Source of the DNA: Paenibacillus_E violae
Lineage (GTDB): Bacteria > Bacillota > Bacilli > Paenibacillales > NBRC-103111
Assembly (NCBI RefSeq): GCF_032461945.1
Contig: NZ_JAWCUD010000003.1
Location: 558,001-622,000, forward strand
Direction: 5' to 3'
DNA length: 64,000 nt
How positions within the stretch are numbered: the stretch's first letter is position 1; every line of letters starts with the position of its first letter. Position numbers and translations under genes: made by a program. This document shows, one piece after another, positions 16,492 through 25,700 of the stretch. Below the pieces are notes generated by a model that saw only the letters and a program-made list of their open reading frames with translations, was not told the origin of the DNA and searched no databases.

Positions 16492-17317
16492 TTAAGAAGG
16501 GTTGCCTGTTCTGCCCGGGTTCACTCCGGTACTTCCTCGAATGATGAACTCCGTCGCAAGAATAGACGTACGGTTCGTCGAGGCTTGGTCTTGACCTTCG
16601 ATTTCTGTAATCAAAGCTTGCACAGCAGCACGGCCAATTTCTTTTAGAGGCTGGCGTACGGAGGTGAGCGCTGGATTCACCAAGGAAGCCATAGGGATAT
16701 CATCGTATCCGATGACCGATATGTCAGCAGGAATGGCGAGCCCGGCTTGCTGCAAACTTTGCATAGCACCTAAGGCCATCATATCGTTCCAGCAGAACAA
16801 CGCCGTCGGCGGCAACTCCCTGTTCAACAGGCCGGCTGCAGCCTTACTGCCAAAGGCAAATGTGCCTTCCCCGCGGATAATCAGGGCTTCATCTACGGTT
16901 AGGCCGTTTGATTCCAGCGCGAAGCGGTACCCTGCTTCCCTGTCGGACCTATGGGAACCCACATAAGCAATTCGCACGTGTCCAAGTCGAATCAAGTACG
17001 TGACAGCTTGAACAGAAGCCTGAAAGTGATCCGCTGAGATGTTATAATGCGCCTCCGGCAGCGTGTAATCCAAAGAAACGAGCGGAAGACGATTCAGATG
17101 CGTCTGATACAGCTTGCGAAGAGCTTCAGCATCCTTAACTACGCTTCCGGAAATGATGCCGTCAACTTTACGTTCTACGAGTGTCTTAAAACATTCCAAA
17201 TTTTTTTCAAGTTCGTAACCTGCTGAGCAGAGAAGTAGTGTATATCCTCGTTCCCAGGCTGCTTCTTGTACGTGTTCGGCCCGCGTCACGCGCGACATCT
17301 TTAATTGTAACTTTCAT
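16492..17317 (-). pseudogene. LacI family regulator with its DNA-binding domain deleted
   Basis: From an ATG at 17317 the frame starts exactly like a LacI headpiece (MKVTIKDVARDAG). It then jumps, in another frame, straight into the middle of the periplasmic-binding-like sensor domain (EHVQEAAWERGYTLLLCSAG). About 60 codons are missing: the rest of the HTH, the hinge helix and the first strand. The remaining 16492-17298 frame (268 residues) is otherwise intact, with LVERKVDGIISGS and SVIGYDDIPMASLVNPALTSVRQP. Without the headpiece it cannot bind an operator in the normal way. It lies 26 bp after the GH gene and next to a broken Gfo/Idh gene. If translated, only the sugar-binding half could be made. 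Confidence 0.8.
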
Positions 17318-17343
17318 TAGAGGTCCGCCTGAGTGATAAGTAA

Positions 17344-19203
17344 TTAATTGTCAGAAGCATTTTTCACAATAAATCCACGTGGATCAATCAATTCTTCTTC
17401 GTAAAGATACGGCTTATCACCAAAATTGACAATTGCCCGCTTCCCGGATGAGAACAGTGTTTCCTGCACGTGCCGATCCTCGCTCACAAAGCGATGAGAG
17501 ACTAACTCGTCATAACAGATCTGCTGCAGCCACGGACAAATCCGTTGATAACTCTCCACAAAGGTAGCTTCAAAGCTATCCCACCGCTCTTGATCGATCG
17601 ACCATAGCGGTGCGGAGCCATACAGAATGTTGAATAAATCCTTTTTCCACCAAATTTCAGGGCTATGATGATTAGCGTCTTCCCAGCGCCAGGAAGTCAC
17701 AATCGCATCGTGATAGACAAGTTCATACAGCGGGACTCTTGTGTACTCGTTGATGGAGTAAGCCAAATAAGTATCCGTTGCAGTTCTAGTACCCAGCATC
17801 ACTGAAGGCCTTTCATTATTTTTCCAATCTCCATAGTGATAAATGGACCCCTTTTTATGAATATCGGAGTTAAACCATGTACGCTGCAGCGTCATCATCC
17901 CATGCACATACACGCTATGGGAACCTGCGAAGTCCGCCCCAAATTCTGCACCAATAAAGGTGCCGTAGTTATCTTCCAAATACTCATAATTCTGTACAAT
18001 GGCTTCCGCGTACTGCTGACGGGTTAACGGATGATCCTCATGATGACATTCATAAAGTCCGTTTGCTTGGTAAACGTCCACAAAATACGTCTCATGCGGG
18101 TAGATTTGCAGCTCTTTCTCTACCCGCTTCACCATTTCCGGGCGTACAGCTACAGGACACACATATGTGCCGTATTGATTTGAATACGTAGAGCCATCTG
18201 GTTTCCTGGATGTGATCTGCTCAAATAACCCTGGATATACATTCCTTTTGAGAGGAATCCGCTCGATTTCCGTATTACCTGCATGACCTTCTGGGTGAAT
18301 ATCAGTGAAGAGCTCATAAGCGCCTGTCGCATAGCCCAGCTCTTTCAGACGGCTGTCGTAATCCTCTTCCGGATACGGTAAGTGATTGGCGTCCCACAGA
18401 AACATCGCTTTATCAATTCCGGCTTCTTTTAATTTTTGAGCGAAGATGACCTCACGTGCTTTATCCCAAGCATAAATATGTACAGCTCCAAGAATTTTTG
18501 CAATGGCAGGAAAACGTTCCTGATTTTCTTTTAAAGAAATCACATTATTTTTCGGCCATGCATAAGCTCGATATCGTTTACACTGGGCCACATAACCGCC
18601 TTGATGGAAGAAAATATAGCGGATTTTGCGTTCATAACCGAATGCTCCCATTGAGCTGAGCCAAGTCGGTGCAAAGGTGATAAGACCTCGCTCGCGCTTG
18701 AGGTCAATGGCTGCGTCAAATGGCGTTTCAATAATGGCCATATAGCCAGTTTCAAGTGCCGTATCCGTAACGCCAATCCATGCCATCGCCGCACCCCCTC
18801 CGCAGAAAAAGATAGGCTGCTCCTCCAGTGGATAAACGGTATCCGTTACGGGAAGCAGCAGGCCCTGACTATCGGTCTGGAGTACGTAATGTTCGGGATT
18901 CGGCGCCTCAAAAGCAGGCGGAAAGCTGATTTTCTCAAAGGGCGCATGCGGATCAGCCGATAGTGTGAAAGTCACTTCCGATTGTTCTGTTAGGGCAATG
19001 GTCACCGACATGGCGAACGCGCCTTGCAGCTCTACTTTTAGCGTATTACCGCTCTGCGACACCTGATAAATCTGCCAGCCACGTTCAAACGGCAGCTGTT
19101 CCCAGCCTTTATTTACACGTTTATCGGTAACTGTTATTCGCTTCTCAAGCGTATCCAACTTTAATTCAAGCTGATGGTCTTCCAGTATCCAAGTGTTAAG
19201 CAT
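17344..19203 (-). CDS. Putative glycoside hydrolase, DUF5696/GH101-GH129-like
   Basis: This is a 619-residue protein with no signal peptide. A beta-sandwich N-terminal half (about 1-230) is followed by a TIM-barrel-like half with HIYAWDKAREVIF, AMFLWDANHLP, YFVDVYQANG and FIGAEFGADFAGSH, and then a small C-terminal beta domain. The barrel resembles the alpha-N-acetylgalactosaminidase-like families GH101 and GH129, with the acidic residues of the VDVYQ and AEFGAD strands as catalytic candidates. That assignment rests on pattern recognition only. GGGAG is upstream of the ATG. It follows the frameshifted beta-helix gene by 52 bp and probably shares its transcript. Confidence 0.6.
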   Translation of the reverse strand: MLNTWILEDHQLELKLDTLEKRITVTDKRVNKGWEQLPFERGWQIYQVSQSGNTLKVELQGAFAMSVTIALTEQSEVTFTLSADPHAPFEKISFPPAFEAPNPEHYVLQTDSQGLLLPVTDTVYPLEEQPIFFCGGGAAMAWIGVTDTALETGYMAIIETPFDAAIDLKRERGLITFAPTWLSSMGAFGYERKIRYIFFHQGGYVAQCKRYRAYAWPKNNVISLKENQERFPAIAKILGAVHIYAWDKAREVIFAQKLKEAGIDKAMFLWDANHLPYPEEDYDSRLKELGYATGAYELFTDIHPEGHAGNTEIERIPLKRNVYPGLFEQITSRKPDGSTYSNQYGTYVCPVAVRPEMVKRVEKELQIYPHETYFVDVYQANGLYECHHEDHPLTRQQYAEAIVQNYEYLEDNYGTFIGAEFGADFAGSHSVYVHGMMTLQRTWFNSDIHKKGSIYHYGDWKNNERPSVMLGTRTATDTYLAYSINEYTRVPLYELVYHDAIVTSWRWEDANHHSPEIWWKKDLFNILYGSAPLWSIDQERWDSFEATFVESYQRICPWLQQICYDELVSHRFVSEDRHVQETLFSSGKRAIVNFGDKPYLYEEELIDPRGFIVKNASDN

Positions 19204-19255
19204 GTGTTTCTCCCTCTTCCTTATCCATTATTCTATGTATTGGCAACTCCGCTTC

Positions 19256-20613
19256 TTAATGATATTCATAAGCACCACGGTCTACGGTTCCTGCTACAGG
19301 GCGACTAACACCACAAAATCCAGCGTAGCTGTAAACGAATTATCACCGCTGTTAATAGCCGACGAAGTGCTTTTTAAATGAAAGTCGCGAAGTGACAGGT
19401 TGCTGAATAGCGGGTCTGTTGTTAAATTTCCTGTGCCTGTTTTGAGAATCGTCCCGTTGTAAAAAATATTACTGTTAAAATATACCGATGGGATCGGAAC
19501 CCCGCTGGCATCGTTCGCTTTACTAACCGTCTCTCCACCTGCGTACATGATATTGTTGATGACATAGACATTGTTGGAGTAATTCCCAATGATCTCTCCA
19601 TAATTCAGATTAGGGCTCTGTGAATTGGCGTAGGTCGTATTATTATTCACATACACATTTTGCGAGCTGAAGATATTAATACCTGCTCCCCCATTAGAAT
19701 AGGAAATATTATTATCCACAATCGTCTTCCCCGTATATGGTGTTCCGCCAATCTGATCGTTTTTATTATCATCGATAATAATGCCATTTCCATCGGAATA
19801 CACACCATGACCTTGCCATCTATAATTCGTCTGATTGCCATACACCAAATTGCCGGACACAAAATTTTTGTACCCCGTACCACTGTCCGTATTTCGCGAA
19901 TGAAAGATGTTAATACCGCTCTGCGCCCATGCTGTAAACCAACAATTGTTATAAACGGTATTGTTCGAGAAGTTAATATAGTCTGCTTCCTCGGCTCCGA
20001 TACCTTGCCCTGGTGTATCATGCACTTTGTTGTTGCGAACATTGATATGCGTCGCATATACAGTAGGACTTACATCCGTATTCTTGACAACGCTGATACC
20101 ATTCGTATTGAATTTGCCGATGTTGCCAAGCGTATTGGTATTTTCGTAGGACTGCGCTTCTGTATTGGATAAATTTTGGCTCCAGCCGTAAATCTCGAAG
20201 CCTTCAATGTTAATGTACGAAGCCCCCTTAACTAAAATATGGTGCCATGCGCCTTGGCTAACACGCAAAATCGGGGTATGGCCTGGGTAAGCCTTATAAG
20301 TGATATAAGCATTAGCTGTCCCTGAACGAGTAATTGTTAAGATCGGATTGCCGTTATCCCAATACGTACCATTCATGACATAAACCGTGTCTCCCGGATT
20401 CGTCTTGTTGGCAGCCGTTTGAATGTACCGAAGCGCATTCGCAGGTTCAGGTCCAAGTCCTGTATTTCCATCATTGCCGTTAACACTCACATAATAAGTC
20501 ACAGGTGTTGCCGCATGGGCGCCAGTCGGGATACACATCCATAAAGCCCACACACCGATTGCAATCAAAAGCCATTTGAACAAAGCGAGGTCATACTTTC
20601 TCATCATCACCAT
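19256..20613 (-). pseudogene. Secreted right-handed beta-helix (pectate-lyase-like) protein with a C-terminal frameshift
   Basis: A signal peptide (about residues 1-33, ending AHAA) is followed by YYVSVNGNDGNTG, the hallmark start of polysaccharide-lyase-like beta-helix proteins, and then by many N-rich coils (VRNNKVHD, VYNNCW, IDDNKND, VDNNISYSNGG). The frame stops at 19294 inside a sequence where the next frame continues with CGVSRPVAG...RGAYEYH to a stop at 19256. Restoring one T in the T-run near 19323 gives the normal family ending DxxxxxRP...GAYEY. About 20 residues are affected, so the truncated protein may still fold. The start is the ATG at 20613 (GGAGG 8 nt upstream). It is paralogous to the central domain of the protein at 22754. 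Confidence 0.75.
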
Positions 20614-20680
20614 TACATCCTCCTCCAATTACTTATAAGGACAAGCGATTACTGGGTCCATTATCCTCCTTGTATTCCAA

Positions 20681-20694
20681 TGAAACCGTTATCA
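20681..20694. promoter_or_regulatory. cre site (catabolite repression)
   Basis: TGAAACCGTTATCA matches the CcpA consensus TGWNANCGNTNWCA at every position. It lies between the predicted promoter (-10 at 20765) and the beta-helix gene start, so it would act as a roadblock. An identical 14-mer precedes the gene at 22754. Confidence 0.75.
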
Positions 20695-20764
20695 GTGCAA
20701 TCCAAAATCCCCTCCTTGAAATGAGTTGTACGTTCTGTTAAATCCATAATATGCTTACATTTAT

Positions 20765-20805
20765 ATTCTACCTGATTGCATTTTTTGGGAAATAAAGAAT
20801 ATTGG
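20765..20805 (-). promoter_or_regulatory. Activator-type promoter with conserved box, copy 1
   Basis: On the minus strand a conserved CTTTATTTCC box ends exactly 17 nt before a -10 TAGAAT (20765-20770). No TTGACA-like -35 is present. The surrounding 70 bp matches the region upstream of the gene at 22754 without gaps (about nine of ten bases). It should be driven by an activator, most likely the YesN-type response regulator at 39212. Confidence 0.6.
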
Positions 20806-20833
20806 GATTCCTATTGCTATATTAAGATTAATC

Positions 20834-20896
20834 AAAAAAAGCGCCGCCAAATGTTGAATATGCCTCTCACGGCAATACTCATCATCTGGTAGCGCT
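20834..20896 (-). terminator. Terminator after the cohesin-SLH gene
   Basis: On the minus strand a stem of AGCGCTACCAGATG with CATTTGGCGGCGCT and a loop of about 25 nt is followed by TTTTTTT. It ends the dockerin/SLH transcript just before the beta-helix promoter. Confidence 0.75.
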
Positions 20897-20908
20897 GCTT
20901 CCACATAA

Positions 20909-22690
20909 TTAATTGATATACTTAGTGTACAACTCATATAGCAGTTTAGCAGCCTCTGCACGTGTCATACTGTCAGTCGGCCGAAGACGCGTTCCATCTC
21001 CGGATATAATTCCTTGCTTAACCAATGCGGCTACGCTTTCTTTCGCATAATTCGCAACGTTCGCATTATCTGTAAATGCGCCAAGCCCCGATGCCTCACT
21101 TGTAAATACGAGCTTATTGCTTAGTTGTAATGTTCTAACAGTCATCACCATTAAGTCCTGTCTGGAGATTGGAGCATTGGGCATAAACTGATTGCCATCA
21201 ACCCCGTTCGTTATTCCTAGTTTTCGGGCTATGCTTACCGAGTTGAAGAAATAATCACTGGTTTTAACATCATCAAAGGATGCCCCATCTGCGTAATCTG
21301 CCTTCAGGCCAAGGGTTCGAACCAGAAGTGAAATAAAATCTGCGCGTGTAATATGGTTACTCGGCCCAAACGTTGTATCCGTAGCGCCATTAATAATACC
21401 TTTGGAAGCTAGAACTTCAATCGCTTTACGCGCCCATGCGATGTCCGTAATATCAGCAAAGCTTTTAATCTCATACACGATCGCATACTTGCTAAAATGA
21501 GTCGTCTGAAAAGTTACCCGCCCAGTTGCGGCATCGTATCTGCCAGACGGCACTCTTTGCACGTTGCCATTGTCGTCGATGTACCAGACATTAACATGTT
21601 CCGGGTGCAGCAATTCCTCTGCCGATGGCTGGTAAGCCACACTTACGGTAACCGGAGACTTATCGTTATGCCAAGCCAACTTTTGATCATCAACTTCAAT
21701 ATTTAAATCAATGACAGGATGATTGCCAATGCTATTCTTTAGTTCGCTGCTGAAAGTTGAAGTATCTGCAAGACGAATGGATAGAACAACATTGTTCGAT
21801 TTTGCAAGATCGCTATTTTGCAGCATATCATTAACTATCGTTAACGTGCCAAGCGGAGTTTGAATATCCAACTGCTTTGTTCCACTAGTATTCTGAAAGA
21901 ATGCGGAAGGAATGGACAAAGCATATCCTGTTGCGCCATTAACAGCATGGATGCTCACTGTCTTATGGAATGAGGTATTAGATCCTGTAAGGCTTTCAAG
22001 CCCTTTTAGCTGCTTAGCCGTAAGTGTTGCTTTAGCTGTCTCCTGGCTAAGAGTTGGTGTCAGTTGGAGGATGTTCGTATTATTATCGGTAGTACCTGTC
22101 CCAGTACTTGAGGGTAAAACTGGACCTGCACCTGGGCCTGGGCTTCCCCCTGCCGACTTACTTGAGATCCCGAGGGTTGAAGTTGCGCCCTCTGTCCAAA
22201 TAGAAGGTGTGCTCCCGGAAGCCCCTAATTTAACGGAAACAAGCGTGACGTCTGCGTTCCCAGGCGCAAGTGCTGTAAAATTTAAGGAAAGGAGATTCAC
22301 ATCACCCTGACTAGGCGGCAATTGTCCTGTTTTAGTAATGGCATAGAGAATCCTATCTCCTTGCACCTGTGGTGCAACCTCTAAATTTGCACCGGCTGGG
22401 AAAAGTTCACGATTCGGAATAATATCAGGTACACCTTGTGTGCCTGATTTCTCAACAAATTGTAATCGCCGTGCATCGTACGTAAACACAATTTCCATGC
22501 CGTAAAGGTTAGTAACCTGCGCTCCTCTTATTGTCATGGTAACCGTTTGCCCTTCCTCTACCCGCTCGCTTGAAAATGAGACCGTAAACGAAGGTTGGGC
22601 TGTTGCTGCATAGCTTTTAGTTGACAGCAAGCTCATCGTGAGGGAAACCATGAGCATCAGATAGGCAGCCAGCTTAACATAGTTTTTCAT
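20909..22690 (-). CDS. Cell-surface protein with cohesin domain and three SLH domains
   Basis: A signal peptide (about 1-31) leads into a cohesin-like beta-sandwich (about 32-175: FTVSFSSERVEEGQTVTMTI, LYGMEIVFTYD, GDVNLLSLNFTAL). A Gly/Pro/Ser/Thr linker, a beta-rich middle domain (about 205-400) and three S-layer-homology repeats (about 405-595; ITRADFISLLVRTLG, ISRQDLMVMTVRTL, MTRAEAAKLLYELY) follow. SLH repeats bind pyruvylated secondary cell-wall polymer, so the cohesin should face outwards. This is the architecture of an anchoring scaffoldin. I prefer the ATG at 22690 (AGGTGG 9 nt away) over 22696. It lies about 60 bp behind the dockerin-bearing protein on the same transcript. Confidence 0.88.
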   Translation of the reverse strand: MKNYVKLAAYLMLMVSLTMSLLSTKSYAATAQPSFTVSFSSERVEEGQTVTMTIRGAQVTNLYGMEIVFTYDARRLQFVEKSGTQGVPDIIPNRELFPAGANLEVAPQVQGDRILYAITKTGQLPPSQGDVNLLSLNFTALAPGNADVTLVSVKLGASGSTPSIWTEGATSTLGISSKSAGGSPGPGAGPVLPSSTGTGTTDNNTNILQLTPTLSQETAKATLTAKQLKGLESLTGSNTSFHKTVSIHAVNGATGYALSIPSAFFQNTSGTKQLDIQTPLGTLTIVNDMLQNSDLAKSNNVVLSIRLADTSTFSSELKNSIGNHPVIDLNIEVDDQKLAWHNDKSPVTVSVAYQPSAEELLHPEHVNVWYIDDNGNVQRVPSGRYDAATGRVTFQTTHFSKYAIVYEIKSFADITDIAWARKAIEVLASKGIINGATDTTFGPSNHITRADFISLLVRTLGLKADYADGASFDDVKTSDYFFNSVSIARKLGITNGVDGNQFMPNAPISRQDLMVMTVRTLQLSNKLVFTSEASGLGAFTDNANVANYAKESVAALVKQGIISGDGTRLRPTDSMTRAEAAKLLYELYTKYIN

Positions 22691-22753
22691 CGTCATTATC
22701 CACCTTGTGATCGTGATTAGGAGGAAGGTTTCCCCTTCCCCCTATACGTGCCA

Positions 22754-25700
22754 TTATTGAATTAGGTTAGCTGTAACGATTAGATCGAAAATGTCAATGA
22801 CATTATCATTATTTACATCATATTTAATTACGAGATTCCAATCACTGAGAGATAATTGGGATTTAGCTTTACCATATTGTTGAGCCATTTGAACCAAGTA
22901 ACCTAAGTCATAAACGGAAGTCGTGATTCGCCCATCTTTAAACTGATTAATTGCTAAATTCAGTTGATTAGCTGCTTGATCAACTAATTCTTGCGTAGCT
23001 GCGAGAGTGTTCAGCACCGCAGTAGCAGTCATAATCTGATCTTGCAACTGCGCTTTGGAGCCCATTGGATATTGACCAGATTGAGTGCCCTCAACGGCTT
23101 GCGTCAAGGTTGACTGAGCAAGCGTTATTAACTGTTGAAGCGTACTTGTGTTAGCCACGAAAATAATAACATTTTGCGAGGATAACTGATCTTGAGCAAG
23201 TTGGCTAAGTTCACTTTGCGCGTTTGAGGTCTTTGCTGCTGTCACAGCAATCACCGTAGCTTGGCTCTGTACAGGAGCTTTAGCCTTCCAGTTTAACTTA
23301 AACAGATCACCAGGTACTGTAATTGCACCGCTTGGTTGCGTAGCCACGCCATAGATTCGAACTATCCCAGGAACAGTGATGTCTGCATGAAAAAAAGAAA
23401 ATCCACTCTTCAATGACGTAGTATCGACAAATTCAATATGGGCTGAATCATAACTGACTGTTACATCCACACCATAAACAGCGGTGGAAATCGTATTTGT
23501 CGGGGAAGTCAATCCGACATTCGTAGAGAAAGACGCTCCTCGATAAACAGAACCAACACCTGACATGGTTATGGATAAACCTTGTAGATTACCCAGAGTT
23601 TGACCATTAATTGCTACCAACGTACTGCCTGATATTTGTGTACCATCTGTCGAAGTAGCAATAACACGAACACTACCGTTCTTCACCGCCTTTAACAAGC
23701 CAGTGGTATTTATTGTTGCTTTGTTGGTTAGCGTCACACCATCAGGCTCATACACACTCCAACGTACCGTAGCCTGTGTAGCCGCAGAAGGAACAATAAC
23801 GGCCTGGAATTGTGATGTTCCACCGTTGGTGCTAATATCGTTTCCATAGACCGAGATGGATTGAACAAAAACCGGCGCTGCATTCGTCGTAACGGCAGCT
23901 GAAGCACTAGCTCCCGAGAGATTGCCCGCAGCATCTCGTGCGCGAATGGTAAAGCTGTAAGCGGTACTTGGTTGCAAATTGCTAGCAACATACGTAGTAC
24001 CTGTCAAACCAGAAGCTATTTTATTCGTACCGCTATAGACTTCATAAGTTACAGAAGAAGTTTCATCCGTTGAAGCTGTCCAGCTCAGATTAGCAGATTG
24101 GTGCGTTTTATCCGTCACCTGGACATTTCCTGGTACCGTTGGAGGTGTGGTGTCTGCCACCTGACCCAGCAGTGTTACATTCCCCCATCTTGATGTGTTG
24201 GAATAACCATTTCCCTTAATATCACTCCAAATCGCTGTACTTGTTCTAGCCCCTATACCATTGTCATCGTTAACCTGAGAGTCCAAACCGATAACTTTCC
24301 CATCAGAACCTTTAATGGTCTTAAACGGAATTTTCACTTCGACGATATATCCATTTGCTGTTTTTGAAGTTGCACTGGTAAATTCCGATCCGTTCCCTTG
24401 GCTTCCCACGGTCTTTTCATTGTCATAATTGATTCTGTACTGTCTGTCATCCGGCTGATGAGAGGTTGTTTTCGCGTTATTCTCGTCAAGGAATATTTCC
24501 ACAGAATCTTGTTCCCATGCATTTGCATTCTTTTTGCTTAGTAAGGGATCCGTTACATCTGACAAGACATACAAATTATCTGTATCCCATAGTACTCGAA
24601 CTTTGCCCGTGGCACCTGAAGTCACTGGAGCCGTTGCGTTATCGATATATTTGTTAACATTAAGAACCGGAGCAGTATTCCATATTGGGTCCATGGAACC
24701 GTCAATCGTAGGCGTACCGTAACGTGCTACACCGTTCTCGGGCATGAACACCATGGTTTGTCTAATTGCATCGATATCAATTACATCATTTACAATCGGA
24801 TTAGCACTTGTATAACTGGTTTCGTAAGCGCCAATGTCGTACTTCGCTCCCTGCGGACGAGCCGCATGCACAATATCAATGGAAGGCGCAAGCGTCTTGG
24901 TTCCACGATCAATCGCCGGTGAATCAGACTTAAGACGAAGGAAGTTCACATTTGTTGGATCAAGGGATACAAATTTAGGGTCAGCTACAACATCGTTGGT
25001 ACCCATTTCTTTGGGCGTACCTCCGCCATAATAAATGTTGTTTGCATAGATGACCAATTCACTGCCATTCGCATTATTGATTGCGTAATTGATTTCACCT
25101 TGGCGTAGATCTCTTGAATATACGATATTATTAAAAATATTTACTTTGTCAGAGGTACTAGCGAACAATTGGGCATACGTTAAGTACGGATTTTGGTTAT
25201 TGTTGTACAGCGTATTGTTCATAATATCTACGTTAGCGGAGTTAAAGGAATGAATACCCGAGCCCCCGTTGCTGTAGGAGATATTATTTTGCACCAACGT
25301 TTTTCCTTTATAAGCAGGGAACGTTTTTCCAGTGTTTTTATTGTAATCAATAATAATGCCGTTTCCATCCGAATACCCTTTGGTTTGATTCCATTTGACA
25401 TTCGTTTGGTTATGATGAACGATATTATTGCGAATAATACTCTTATAACCTGTCTCTGTATCGACATCCACGCCGCCTAGGACACTAATCCCGCTGCAAG
25501 CATACATCGTATACCAAGCATTGTTGTAGACTAAATTATCCTCAATTGTGATATAATCCACATTGGCTGAGCCTATTCCCCCGGCAGGTAAATCGTGGAT
25601 AATGCTATTTCTCACGGTAATATGATGAAACGCCGGCAAGCCATTGGCTAAGTTAGTTCCGCTGTTAATATTAATCCCGTTTGTGTTGGCTTTCGTAAAT

